The notes beneath the pieces were generated by a model that worked only from the letters and a program-made list of their open reading frames with translations, searched no databases and was not told where the DNA came from. Of a stretch of 64,000 nt of DNA, positions 21,901-33,900 are shown in pieces. Numbering within the stretch: the stretch's first letter is position 1; each line of letters begins with the position of its first letter. Position numbers and translations under genes: made by a program. The stretch lies in contig NC_092567.1 in the NCBI RefSeq assembly GCF_037975245.1, positions 6,818,714 through 6,882,713 of the forward strand, read 5' to 3'. The DNA comes from Apostichopus japonicus. Taxonomy: Eukaryota; Echinodermata; Holothuroidea; Aspidochirotida; Stichopodidae.

Positions 21901-24553
21901 CTGCACACAAATAAAGGGGTGTATAAAGTAAAATATAAGTAATGATGTTTTGATGTTACTAGTGACTGCACACAAATAAAGGGGTGGATACAGTGAAATA
22001 TAAGTAATGATGTTTTGTTGGTACCAGTTGCTGCACACAATTAAAGAGGTGTATACAGTAAAATATACGTCATGATGTTTTGATGGTACAAGCTACTGCA
22101 CACACATAAAGGGGTGTATAAAGTAAAATTTAAGTAATGATGTTTTGATGGTACCAGTTATTGCACACAAATAAAGAGGTGTATACAATAAAATATAAGT
22201 AATGATGTTTTGATGTTACCAGTGATTGCACACAAATAAAGAGGTGAATACAGTAAAATATAAGTAATGATGTTTTGATGGTACCAGCTACTGCACACAA
22301 ATAAAGGGGTGTATACAGTAAAATATAAGTAATGATGTATTGATGGTACCAGTAACTGCACACAAATAAAGAGGTGTATACAGTAAAATATACGTAATGA
22401 TGTTTTGATGGTACCAGCTTCTGCACACAAATAAAGAGGTGTATACAGTAAAATATACTTAATGATGTTTTGATGGTACCAGCTACTGCACACAAATAAA
22501 GGGGTGTATACAGTAAAATATAAGCAATGATGTTTTGATGGTACCAGTTACTGCACACAAATAAAGGGGTGGATACAGTAAAATATAAGTAATGATGTTT
22601 TGATGGTACCAGTTACTGCACACAAATAAAGAGGTGTATACAGTAAAATATATGTAATGATGTTTTGATGGTACCAGTTACTGCACACAAATAAAGGGGT
22701 GTATACAGTAAAATATAAGTAATGATGTTTTGATGGTACCAGCTACTGCACACAAATAAAGGGGTGGATACAATAAAATATAAGTAATGATGTTTTGATG
22801 GTACCAGTTATTGCACACAATAAAGAGGTGTATACAGTAAAATATACGTAATGATGTTTTGATGGTACCAGTTATTGCACACAAATAAAGAGGTGTATGC
22901 AGTAAAATATAAGTAATGATGTTTTGATGGTACCAGTTATTGCACACAAAAAAAGAGGTGTATGCAGTAAAAAATAAGTAATGATGTTTTGATGGTACCA
23001 GTTACTGCACACAAATAAAGGGGTGGATACAGTAAAATATAAGTAATGATGTATTGATGGTACCAGTTACTGCACACACATAAAGGGGTGTATACAGTAA
23101 AATATAAGTAATGATGTTTTGATGGTACCAGTTACTGCACACAAATAAAGGGGTGTATACAGTAAAATATAAGTAATGATGTTTTGATGGTATCAGTTAT
23201 TTGCTCACAAATAAATAGGTGTATTCAGTTAAATATACGTAATGATGTTTTGATGGTACCAGCTACTGCACACAAATAAAGAGGTGTATAAAGTAAAATA
23301 TACTTAATGATGTTTTGATGGTACCAGCTACTGCACACAAATAAGGGGTGCATACAGTAAAATATATGTAATGATGTTTTGATGGTACCATCTACCGCAC
23401 ACAAATAAAGAGGTGTATACAGTAAAAAATAAGTAATGATGTTTTGATGGTACCAGTTACTGCACACAAATAAAGGGGTGGATACAGTAAAATATAAGTA
23501 ATGATGTATTGATGGTACCAGTTACTGCACACAAATAAAGGGGTGTATACAGTAAAATATAAGTAATGATGTTTTGATGGTACCAGTTACTGCACACAAA
23601 TAAAGGGGTGTATACAGTAAAATATAAGTAATGATGTTTTGATGGTATCAGTTATTGCTCACAAATAAATAGGTGTATTCAGTTAAATATACGTAATGAT
23701 GTTTTGATGGTACCAGCTACTGCACACAAATAAAGAGGTGTATACAGTAAAATATACTTAATGATGTTTTGATGGTACCAGCTACTGCACACAAATAAGG
23801 GGTGCATACAGTAAAATATAAGTAATGATGTTTTGATGGTACCATCTACCGCACACAAATAAAGAGGTGTATACAGTAAAATATATGTAATGATGTTTTG
23901 ATGGTACCAGATACTGCACACAAATAAAGAGGTGTATGCAGTAAAATATAAGTAATGATGTTGTGATGGTGCCAGTTATTGCTCACAAATAAAGAGGTGT
24001 ATGCAGTAAAATATAAGTAATGATGTTTTGATGGTACCAGCTACTGCACACAGATAAAGGGGTGGATACAGTAAAATATAAGCAATGATGTATTGATGGT
24101 ACCAGTTACTGCACACAAATAAAGGGTTGTATACAGTAAAATATAAGTAATGATGTATTGATGGTACCAGTAACTGCACACAAATAAAGAGGTGTATGCA
24201 GTAAAATATACATAATGATGTTTTGATGGTACCAGCAACTGCACACAAATAAAGAGGTGTATACAGTAAAATATAAGGAATGCTGTTTTGATGGTACCAG
24301 CTACTGCACACAAATAAAGAGGTGAATACAGTAAAATATAAGTAATGGTGTTTTGATGGTACCAGTTATTGCACACAAATAAAGAGGTGTATACAGTAAA
24401 ATGATGTCTTGATGGTACCAGTTATTGCTTACAAATAACGAGGTGTATAAGGTTAAATATAAATTATGTTGTTTTGATGGTACCAGTTACTGAACACAAA
24501 TAAAGAGGTGTATACATTTAAGTATAAGTAATGATGTTTTGACCGTACCAGCT
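18920..24553 (+). repeat. 65-bp satellite array, about 86 copies, with AATAAA and GGTACC in most units
   Basis: The unit AAATAAAGAGGTGTATACAG continues TAAAATATAAGTAATGATG and TTTTGATGGTACCAGCTACT, closing with GCACAC. Starts at 18920 and 18985 fix the period at 65. Most units hold a KpnI site (GGTACC) and a plus-strand AATAAA. A block of 19 units is duplicated at high identity with an offset of 1235 bases (for example 20013-20411 against 21248-21646). Another block recurs 454 bases on (23225 against 23679). The unit lacks stops on the minus strand in all three frames, so apparent ORFs repeating every 65 residues are an artefact. Units decay at the right end after about 24400. Confidence 0.97.
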
Positions 24554-26337
24554 ACAATATGAATAATATTTTATGTGCATGATGTATCAAATGTATAACT
24601 TGCATTTTGCAAAATGTGTCCAAAAACTTCCTTTTTATGTAATTATTAAATGTTTCTTTGTAAAGTTAGTTTCTCAGATGAAGTCAAGTTCAAACACCCA
24701 AACATTGTTGCATTGATTTTCATCTATACCTTTACACCAAAAAATTACACAAAATGCAGCAACTAAATTGACTAATCTAATTATTAATTTGAATGTTTGT
24801 GGAATCAATAGAGAAGACCAATTTGTTCCTGTCACATCTTTATTGTGTATTCATTTGTAGTATCTCTGGTTTTCTTCATGACTCTGGTTTTGATTTCAAC
24901 CATGGTAGACGAACAACTATCATTTTCATTGAATTGAAGAAAACATCACAAAATAAAGGAGCTTTGTTTATCCACACTTCCTAGTTTGTTAAAAATTTAA
25001 CTTGCATATCCTGATTTGCACAATGGTATTTACTGATCCATTCTTTTTCCATTATGCTGTGTTAATAATTACATTTCATAATGAGCCACACTTTTTTCAT
25101 GTAAAAAGCAATGTTTCTCACTTGGCACATAAATTGTTTGTACGTCAAATTGTGTTAAGTGTAGTAAAAGGCCTTGTATGAATAAAGAAATTGTATGAAA
25201 ATACATCCTAAAGAAAATAGTTAAAGGCTCTGTGTACTGTGCAGTTTCCTTGAAGAACAGAAAGTGATAACTGATGTTAGACAACCCCAGCCCCTGGACA
25301 TGAACTTCAGCCAGAGAACTTCCACACAGAGAATGGCACAGAAAACACCTAACCCTGGTAATTCCCAACTATCTTAAACTCATACCCCCTAGCATTTTCT
25401 GATCAATTTGGTGGGGCAACTTTATTTGTCTGAGGAGAGAGCTTTTGCATCAAACTGATTTAAAAATGTCCTTTATTAGTGATGAAAATACTTTGAAAAC
25501 TGGAAAGCAGGTTTTCAATTGGCCAGGACGCTGCTTACCAGCTGAGCTTTCTTTTACTTTTGTCAGTCTATGGCTTATTGTACTCCAAGCCCTTTTCATG
25601 TTCACAGTGAATGTAGCTGATGTAAGTAAGGTGAAATGGGGTACCCCTCCTATTATTTCTTGGTAGAAGACATCCGTAAATGTAGCAATTTGCAAATGTT
25701 GTTATTGATGCAAAGCATTTCATGTCGCAGTGTGATTTGACACCACTGTCCTCAGGTACGCAATGAGCAGGGACATCTCAGAGGGGGCAAGTGGGGGTGT
25801 CTCACTCCCCAATCTTGGTAAAACTGACAGTAGTTGGAAAATTTGAGTGCCGCAGTCGGAACTTGCCGACTGTCGCACTATAATTTACCTAGGCCTATTC
25901 ATATATTCTTGTGATTGTGAATGGCCTAAACATTTCGGTTAAGATTGACCTTTAATCAGTCATATTTACGTTTTCCTTGCCACTTTGAGCAATTGTTTCT
26001 CGCGATCTTTATACTCCACCATACAAAACTTCGTAAGATTTTGAATACTCTAAAAAAAAAAATGCCTAATAGAACATCTGTACAACGTTCGCCAGCTTCA
26101 ATGTGGTTTATCTATGTACTAATTTTGCTATTGGGTGGGATGATCCTGTTCGCTAGCAGGCTGGCTTCAAATAAGTTCAGGATATATTTGGTCTGTGGAA
26201 TACAATAAAACACTCAATGCTAATCTACGGAAGCTTAAAAGTGCCATCAACATAAGGAAAACTTTGCCCCATAAGTTGGACATTTTTCAGTAAATTGTTA
26301 AGATAACAACAATAGAATCTTATCAAAAATCAGGAAA
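24554..26337. other. No gene seen
   Basis: AT-rich with short open frames only. The overlapping frames at 25445-25695 on both strands have no splice or motif support. Confidence 0.45.
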
Positions 26338-26339
26338 AT

Positions 26340-26600
26340 GTTGGATTGCTCAGTTGCTTTAACTGAGCAATCCAACAATTTTCTGCAAAATGTTTAATTG
26401 ACAACTTATCATACCTCGTCAATTGGACAGTTTGCTGCAAAATGTTCAATTGTTCACTTCATTCCAACTGAGCAATTGGACATTTTTCTGCAAAATGTTT
26501 AATTGACATCTTATCGTATCTCGTCAACTCAACATTTTCTGCAACATGCTTAATTTTTCACTTAATTCAAAATGCTCAGTTGGAATGAAGTGAACAATTA
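26340..26600. repeat. Cluster of hairpins and inverted repeats
   Basis: At 26340-26376, GTTGGATTGCTCAGTT, loop GCTTT, AACTGAGCAATCCAAC make a perfect 16-bp stem. Further on, TTGTTCACTTCATTCCAACT (from about 26451) recurs inverted at about 26576-26598 over 23 bases. In between, TTTTCTGCAAAATGTTTAATTGACA(A/T)CTTATC is repeated about 110 bases apart. It may be a palindromic MITE cluster. Confidence 0.75.
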
Positions 26601-26740
26601 AACAAATTTCATGTAAGTGATGAATAGCCCACCCCTTCCCCAAGAAATAATATTAAGCGCGCTAGGAAAAAGCACTGTATTTTTGGCAATTTACTATGTC
26701 GTCAAATAATTTGTTGCCAAAAAAAAAGAGATTTTTGAGA

Positions 26741-26835
26741 AAAAGTGGTCCAGGAAAGAACGTGGACACGAAAACCAAACTACCGAACGACTGATCCGCT
26801 TCCAACCCCAGTCCCCTTGCACCGGTACTGTGACT
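26741..26835 (+). repeat. Dispersed repeat shared with 61395-61478
   Basis: GAACGTGGACACGAAAACCAAACTACCGAACGACTGATCCGCT here matches GAACCTGGGCACGAAAACCA... at 61403 with few changes over about 80 bases, ending in AGTCCCCTTGCA and CTGTGACTGT. Here it runs straight into a fragment of the 850-bp unit (26836-26990). Confidence 0.75.
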
Positions 26836-26990
26836 GTTACATTAACATAGCTTTTGTAGTAAGTAGTCTATGTAGCCTTCAAGCAGATACATTATACTCA
26901 GCTGCTTATTTGGTTAACCAGAGTGATTAATAAGTTTGTGAAGTGAGGGCCAGTGGAACAAATGTATCGAAAAAAGGTTGAAAAGTGCAG
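26836..26990 (+). repeat. Detached partial copy of the 850-bp satellite unit
   Basis: GACTGTTACATTAACATAGC through AATAAGTTTGTGAAGTGAGG matches the corresponding part of every unit in the main array, which begins about 1 kb further on. Confidence 0.8.
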
Positions 26991-27672
26991 TCGCGAAAGA
27001 TGGGATGTCTGACTGACAACTGACCGTAACGTTGACAACAGAGATTTCTTTTTCCTTTAACCTGTTTCAGGAACATTCAATAATTTTGAATTCAAATTCA
27101 TCAATATGTACAACCTAATTCATAAATCAAATTAAGTTCTATTAATGCAATAATTCAAATTAAATTAAAAAAAAATGAAACTAAATAGTGAAAAAAGTAA
27201 TTTAATTACACTGAGAAAAAAGTACACAAAGAAATAAAGACCTGCAAGCAAATTACAACAACCATCAACTACTTTAAATCAAAGGGCATCCCCTCCCTCA
27301 TAATTAACACATCATACAAATGACCTGGGACGTGATATTTCAGGTCTGCACTTCCATTTGTTTTAATAACAAGGGGGCTATTTACTATATGGGTCAAATT
27401 TTCGAGGTGAGTGGTCGGAGTCTGGCCCACAGCCCCTAAAGTTATGTTAAAAAGAATACAGAGGTCTACTATGTGCACAAGATTTTTCATAGGGGTATAA
27501 CCTGCCAGTGTTTCAAATATTCCCTACGGAGTGGTGGTAAGGGAGGGGTGATATTGAAGCAACTCGACGAAAGCCGTAGCCCCTGTAATCAACCGCACAC
27601 CATGTATCTCAAGCAGTCTTATCTTCGATAGTTATATAGTTCGATGCAATAATATAATTTCAAGGAAAATTC

Positions 27673-27735
27673 GTGGTTCAGTGGTTAGAGTGTCAGCCTC
27701 ACAATCCTTAGGTTCCAGGATCAAAACTCCGTCAG
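27673..27735 (+). mobile_element. tRNA-derived SINE head
   Basis: GTGGTTCAGTGGTTAGAGTG resembles a pol III box A. GGTTCCAGGATCAAAACTCC, 38 bases on, resembles a degraded box B. It does not fold as a functional tRNA by eye, so it is likely a SINE or tRNA pseudogene. It sits 5' of the 850-bp array. Confidence 0.45.
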
Positions 27736-27949
27736 GAGCCAGATTCTCTTGACCTATTCATAAATCGCGGCAGTGCAGTGGTGATGTGCGGAGTCTTCCG
27801 TGGATTTGGTATTTCTGGTTTGTGATCTTGGGAAAAGGGATTTGTGTATGTTCTTTTCTTGCTTTCGAAATAAATTTGTTCGCCATGACTGCACTGCAGT
27901 GAAGTCGAATGGTGTGCTTTTGTTTACCCCAGTATATGAGAAAGTGGTC

Positions 27950-30900
27950 AGATGTTGGAGCTGTCGGATGGGGATTTTAAAAGGCGGTCACGGGAGCAGG
28001 AATGGGAGAGAATTCACACTCCTGCCTCGTTATCCTCTGAACAATTATCGAAAATAGAAGGCTTGAAGTAAGCCGGTGTTCATCCATGATCTATCACGGA
28101 TAGGGTCTCAAATAAGCTTCTGTAAAGCTTCCAGATCCTTGTGTAACTAAACTAATAATTAGCCAAAATGAATACTGTTATGCTCGAAAACTAATAGGGT
28201 ATTAAAGTGGTCGCAACCCCCGCCCCTACCCACAACGCCCCTGGTAGCATTCCTTTACCGATTTTCGTAAACGAGACGCTTGAACGTTTCTGAACAGATG
28301 GTTGGGCTACAGTTACCCATGAAAGAACGAAAGGGGGAGGGGGTGGGGTTAGTGCGATCGTGCGAGTAGTTCGAAGTTTTTCAGCCCTTTTCTTGCGCTT
28401 TTATATGGGCTCCTCACTGCCTGATGATATAATAAATAATATTAAACTTATCATAGATTATAATATTGATTATTTTCACTGATCATCAAATTTTATTACA
28501 TATCATATGTTTTGTCCCCGGAGAAATTACTCTACCACTCAATCCTCCCCACCGTTACCATAATTCTGTACTACGCATACATGTTTGTATTTCTCCTTAA
28601 GGGAAAATTTGCTTATTTCGACGTTAAGGAGAAATACAAGAAACCTGTATCTAATTAGAAATGCAAATTCTGGCTGTTACAATAACATGGCTTTTGTAGT
28701 AAATAGTCTATGTAGCCTTCAACCAGATGACTATACTCAGATGCTTACTTGCTTAACCAGAATGATTAATAAGTTTGTGAAGTGATGGCCAGCGGTACAA
28801 ATGTATCGAGAAAAAAAGTTGACGGGGACTTTAAAAGGCGGTCCCTGGAGCAGGAATGGGAGAGAATTCACACCCCTGCCTCTTTACCCTCTGAACAATT
28901 ATCGAAAACAGAAGGCTTGAAGTAAGCCGGTGTTCATCCATGATCTAACACGGATAGGGTCTCAAATAAGCTACTGCAAAGCTTCCTGATCCTTGGGTAA
29001 CTAAACTAATAATTAGCCAGAGAGGAGACTGTAATTCCCGAAAACTAATAGGGTATTAGAGTGGTCGCAATCCCCGCCCCTACCCACAACGCCCGTGGTA
29101 GCTTTTCTTTACCGATTTTCATATACGAGACGCTTGAACGTTTCTGAACAGATGGTTGGGCTAGAGTTTCCCATGAAAGAGGGAAAGGGGAGGGAGGTGG
29201 GGTTAGTGCGACCGTGTAAGTATAGTTTGAAGTTTTTCAGCCCTTTTTTGCGCTTTTATATGAACCCCTCACATTCCTGATGATATAATAAATAATATTA
29301 AACTGATCATAGTTTATGATATTGATTATTTTCATTTATCATCAAAGTTTATTACATATCATATGTTTTGTCCCGGGAGAAATTACTCTACCACTCAATC
29401 CTCCCCACCGTTACCATAATTCTGTACTACGAATACATGTTTGTATTTCTCCTTAAGGGAAGTTTTGCTTATTTTGACGTTAAGGAGAAATACAAGAAAC
29501 CTGTATCTAATTAGAAATACAAATTTTGACTGTTACATTAACATATAGCTTTTTTAGTAAATAGTCTATGTAGCTTTCAAGCAGATAGCTATACTCAGTT
29601 GCTTACTTGCTTAACCAGAGTGATTAATAAGATTGTGAAGTGATGGCCAGTGGTACAAATGTACCGATAAAAAAAACTGATGGTGACTTTAAAAGGCCGT
29701 CCCGGGAGCAGGAATGAAAGAGAATTCACACCCCTGCTTCTTCAAGTTTCCCTCTGAACAATTATCGAAATTAGTAGGCTTGAAGTAAGCCGGTGTTCAT
29801 CCATGATCTATCACGGATAGGATCTCAAATAAACTTCTGTAAAGCTTCCAGATCCTTGTGTAACTAAACTAATAATTAGCCAGAGTGAAGACTGTTACGC
29901 TCAAAAACTAATAGGGTATGAAAGTGGTCGCAATGCCCGCGCCTACCCACAACGCCCCTGGTAGCTTTCCTTTACCGATTTTCGTAAACGAGACGCTTGA
30001 ACGTTTCTGAACAGATGGTTGGGCTACAGTTACCCATAAAAGAGGGAAAGGGGGGGGGGGGAGGTGGGGTAAGTGCGATCGTGTGAGTAGTTCGAAGTTT
30101 TTCAGCCCTTTTCTTGCGCTTTTATATGGGCTCCTCACTGCCTGATGATATAATAAATAATATTAAACTTATCATAGATTATAATATTGATTATTTTCAC
30201 TGATCATCAAATTTTATTACATATCATATGTTTTGTCCCCGGAGAAATTACTCTACCACTCAATCCTCCCCACCGTTACCATAATTCTGTACTACGCATA
30301 CATGTTTGTATTTCTCCTTAAGGGAAAATTTGCTGATTTCAACGTACAGGAGAAATACAAGAAACCTGTATCTAATTAGAAATGCAAATTTTGACTGTTA
30401 CATTAACATATAGCTATTGTAGTAAATAGTCAATGTAGCCTTCAAGCAGCTAGCTATACTCAGTTGCTTACTTGCTTAACCAGAGTGATTAATAAGATTG
30501 TGAAGTGATGGCCAGTGGTACAAATGTATCGAAAAAAATGATGGGGAATTTAAAAGGCGGTCGCGGGAGCAGGAATGGGAGAGAATTCACACCCCTGCCT
30601 CTTCAAGTTACCCTCTGAACAATTATCGAAAACAGAAGGCTTGGAGTAAGCCGGTGTTCATCCATGATCTATCACGGATAGGTTCTCAAATAAGCTACTG
30701 TAAAGCTTCCTGATCCTTGGGTAACTAAACTAAACTAATAATTAGCCAGAGTGAATACTGTTATGCTCGAAAACTAATAGTGTATTAAAGTGGTCGCAAC
30801 CCCCGCCCCTACCCACAACGCCCCTGGTAGCATTCCTTTACCTAATTCCGTAAACGAGACGCTTGAACGTTTCTGAACAGATGGTTGGGCTAGAGTTACC

Positions 30901-33900
30901 CACGAAAGAGGGAAAGAGGGTGGTGGGGTTAGTGCGACCGTGTGAGTAGTTCGAAGTTTTTCAGCCCTTTTTTGCGCTTTTATATGTGCCCCTCACAGTC
31001 TGATGATATAATAAATAATATTAAACTGATTGATTATTTTCATTTATCATCAAATTTTATTACACATCATATGTTTTGTCCCCGGAGAAATTACTCTACC
31101 ACTCAATCCTCCCCACCGTTACCATAATGCTGTACTACGAATACATGTTTGTATTTCTCCTTAAGGGAAAATTTGCTTATTTCAACGTTAAGGAGAAATA
31201 CAAGAAACTTGTATCTAATAAGAAATACAAATTTTGACTGTTACATTAACATATAGCTTTTTTAGTAAATAGTCTATGTAGCCTTCAAGCAGATAGCTAT
31301 ACTCAGTTGCTTACTTGCTCAACCAGAGTGAATTTAAGATTGTGAAGTGAGGACCAGTGGTACAAATGTATCGAAAAAAGTTGACGGGGACTTTAAAAGG
31401 CGGTCCCGGGAGCAGGAATAAGCTGCTGTAAAGCTTCCAGATCCTTGTGTAACTAAACTAATAATTAGCCAGAATGAATACTGTTATGCTCGAAAACTAA
31501 TAGGGTATTAAAGTGGTCGCAACCCCCGCCCCTACCCACAACGCCCCTGGTAGCTTTCGTTTACCTAATTCCGTAAACGAGACGCTTGAACGTTTCTGAA
31601 CAGATGGTTGGGCTAGAGTTACCCACGAAAGAGGGAAAGGGGAGGGAGGTGGGGTTAGTGCGACCGTGTTAGTAGTTCGAAGTTTTTCAGCCCTTTTTTT
31701 GCGCTTTTATATGTGCCCCTCACAGTCTGATGATATAATAAATAATATTAAACTTATCATAGATTATATTATTGATTATTTTCATTTATCATCAAATTTT
31801 ATTACACATCATATGTTTTGTCCCTGGAGAAATTACTCTACCACTCAATCCTCTCCACCGTTAACATAATGCTGTACTACGAATACATGTTTGTATTTCT
31901 CCTTAAGGGAAAATTTGCTTATTTCGACGTTAAGGAGAAATACAAGAAACCTGTATTTAATTAGAAATGCAAATTCTGGCTGTTACATTAACATGGCTTT
32001 TGTAGTAAACAGTCTATGTAGCCTTCAAGCAGATGACTATACTCAGATGCTTACTTGCTTAACCAGAGTGATTAATAAGTTTGTGAAGTGATGGCCAGCG
32101 GTACAAATGTATCGAGAAAAAAGTTGATGGGGACTTTAAAAGGCGGTCCCGGGAGCAGGAATGGGAGAGAATTCACACCCCTGCCTCTTTACCCTCTGAA
32201 CAATTATCGAAAACAGAAGGCTTGAAGTAAGCCGGTGTTCATCCATGATCTAACACGGATAGGTTCTCAAATAAGCTACTGTAAAGCTTCCTGATCCTTG
32301 GGTAACTAAACTGAACTAATAATTAGTCAGAGTGAATACTGTTTTGCTCGAAAACTAATAGGGTATTAATGTGGTCGCAATCCCCGCCCCTACCCACAAC
32401 GCCCCTGGTAGCTTTCGTTTACCTAATTTCGTATACGCGACGCTTGAACGTTTTAGAACAGATGGTTGGGCTAGAGTTACCCATGGAAGATGGAAAGGGG
32501 GAAGGGAGGTGGGGTAAGTGCGACCGTGTTAGTAGTTCGAAGTTTTTCAGCCCTTTTATTGCGCTTTTATATAGGCCCCTCACAGTCTGATGATATAATA
32601 AATAATATTAAACTTATCATAGTTTATATTATTGATTATTTTCATTTATCATCAAATTTTATTAAACTTCATATGTTTTGTCTCCGGAGAAATTACTCTA
32701 CCCCTCAATCCTCCCCACCGGTACCCATAATTCTGTACTACGAATACATGTTTGTATTTCTCCTTAAGGGAAAATTTGCTTATTTCGACGTTAAGGAGAA
32801 ATACAAGAAACCTGTATCTAATTAGAAATGCAAATTCTGGCTGTTACATTAACATGGCTTTTGTAGTAAATAGTCTATGTAGCCTTCAAGCAGATGACTA
32901 TACTCAGATGCTTACTTGCTTAACCAGAATGATTAATAAGTTTGTGAAGTGATGGCCAGCGGTACAAATGTATCGAGAAAAAAAGTTGATGGGGACTTTA
33001 AAAGGCGGTCCCGGGAGCAGGAATGGGAGAGAATTCACACCCCTGCCTCTTTACCCTCTGAACAATTATCGAAAACAGAAGGTTTTCAGTAAGCCGGTGT
33101 TCATCCATGATCTAGCACGGATAGGGTCTCAAATAAGCTACTGTAAAGCTTCCTGATCCTTGGGTAACTAAACTAATAATTAGTCAGAGTGAATACTGTT
33201 TCGCTCGAAAACTAATAGGGTATTAAAGTGGTCGCAATCCCCGCCCCTACCCACAACGCCCCTGGTAGCTTTCGTTTACCTTATTTCGTATACGCGACGC
33301 TTGAACGTTTTAGAACAGATGGTTGGGCTAGAGTTACCCATGGAAGATGGAAAGGGGGAAGGGAGGTGGACTTAGTGCGACCATGTTAGTAGTTCGAAGT
33401 TTTTCAGCCCTTTTTTTGCGCTTTTATATGTGCCCCTCACAGTCTGATGATATAATAAATAATATTAAACTTATCGTAGATTATATTATTGATTATTTTC
33501 ATTCATCATCAAAGTTTATTACATATCATATGTTTTGTCCCCGGAGAAATTACTCTACCCCTCAATCCTCCCCACCGTAACCATAATGCTGTACAACGAA
33601 TACATGTTTGTATTTCTCCTTAAGGGAAAATTTGCTTATTTCGACGTTAAGGAGAAATACAAGAAACTTGTATCTAATTAGAAATGCAAATTTTGACTGT
33701 TACATTAACATATAGATTTTGTAGTAAATAGTCTATGTAGCCTTCAAGCAGATAGCTATACTCAGTTGCTTACTTGCTCAACCAGAGTGAATTTAAGATT
33801 GTGAAGTGAGGGCCAGTGGTACAAATGTATCGAAAAAAGTTGACGGGGACTTTAAAAGGCGGTCCCGGGAGCAGGAATGGGAGAGATTTCACACCCCTGC

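Noticed and set aside
18801-24376. Many minus-strand frames of 80-142 codons with a shared WYHQNIITYILLYTPLYLCA pattern
   Set aside because: Explained by the stop-free 65-bp satellite; positions and starts vary with unit mutations.
18920-24553. CRISPR array
   Set aside because: Repeats are contiguous with no unique spacers, and the host is eukaryotic.
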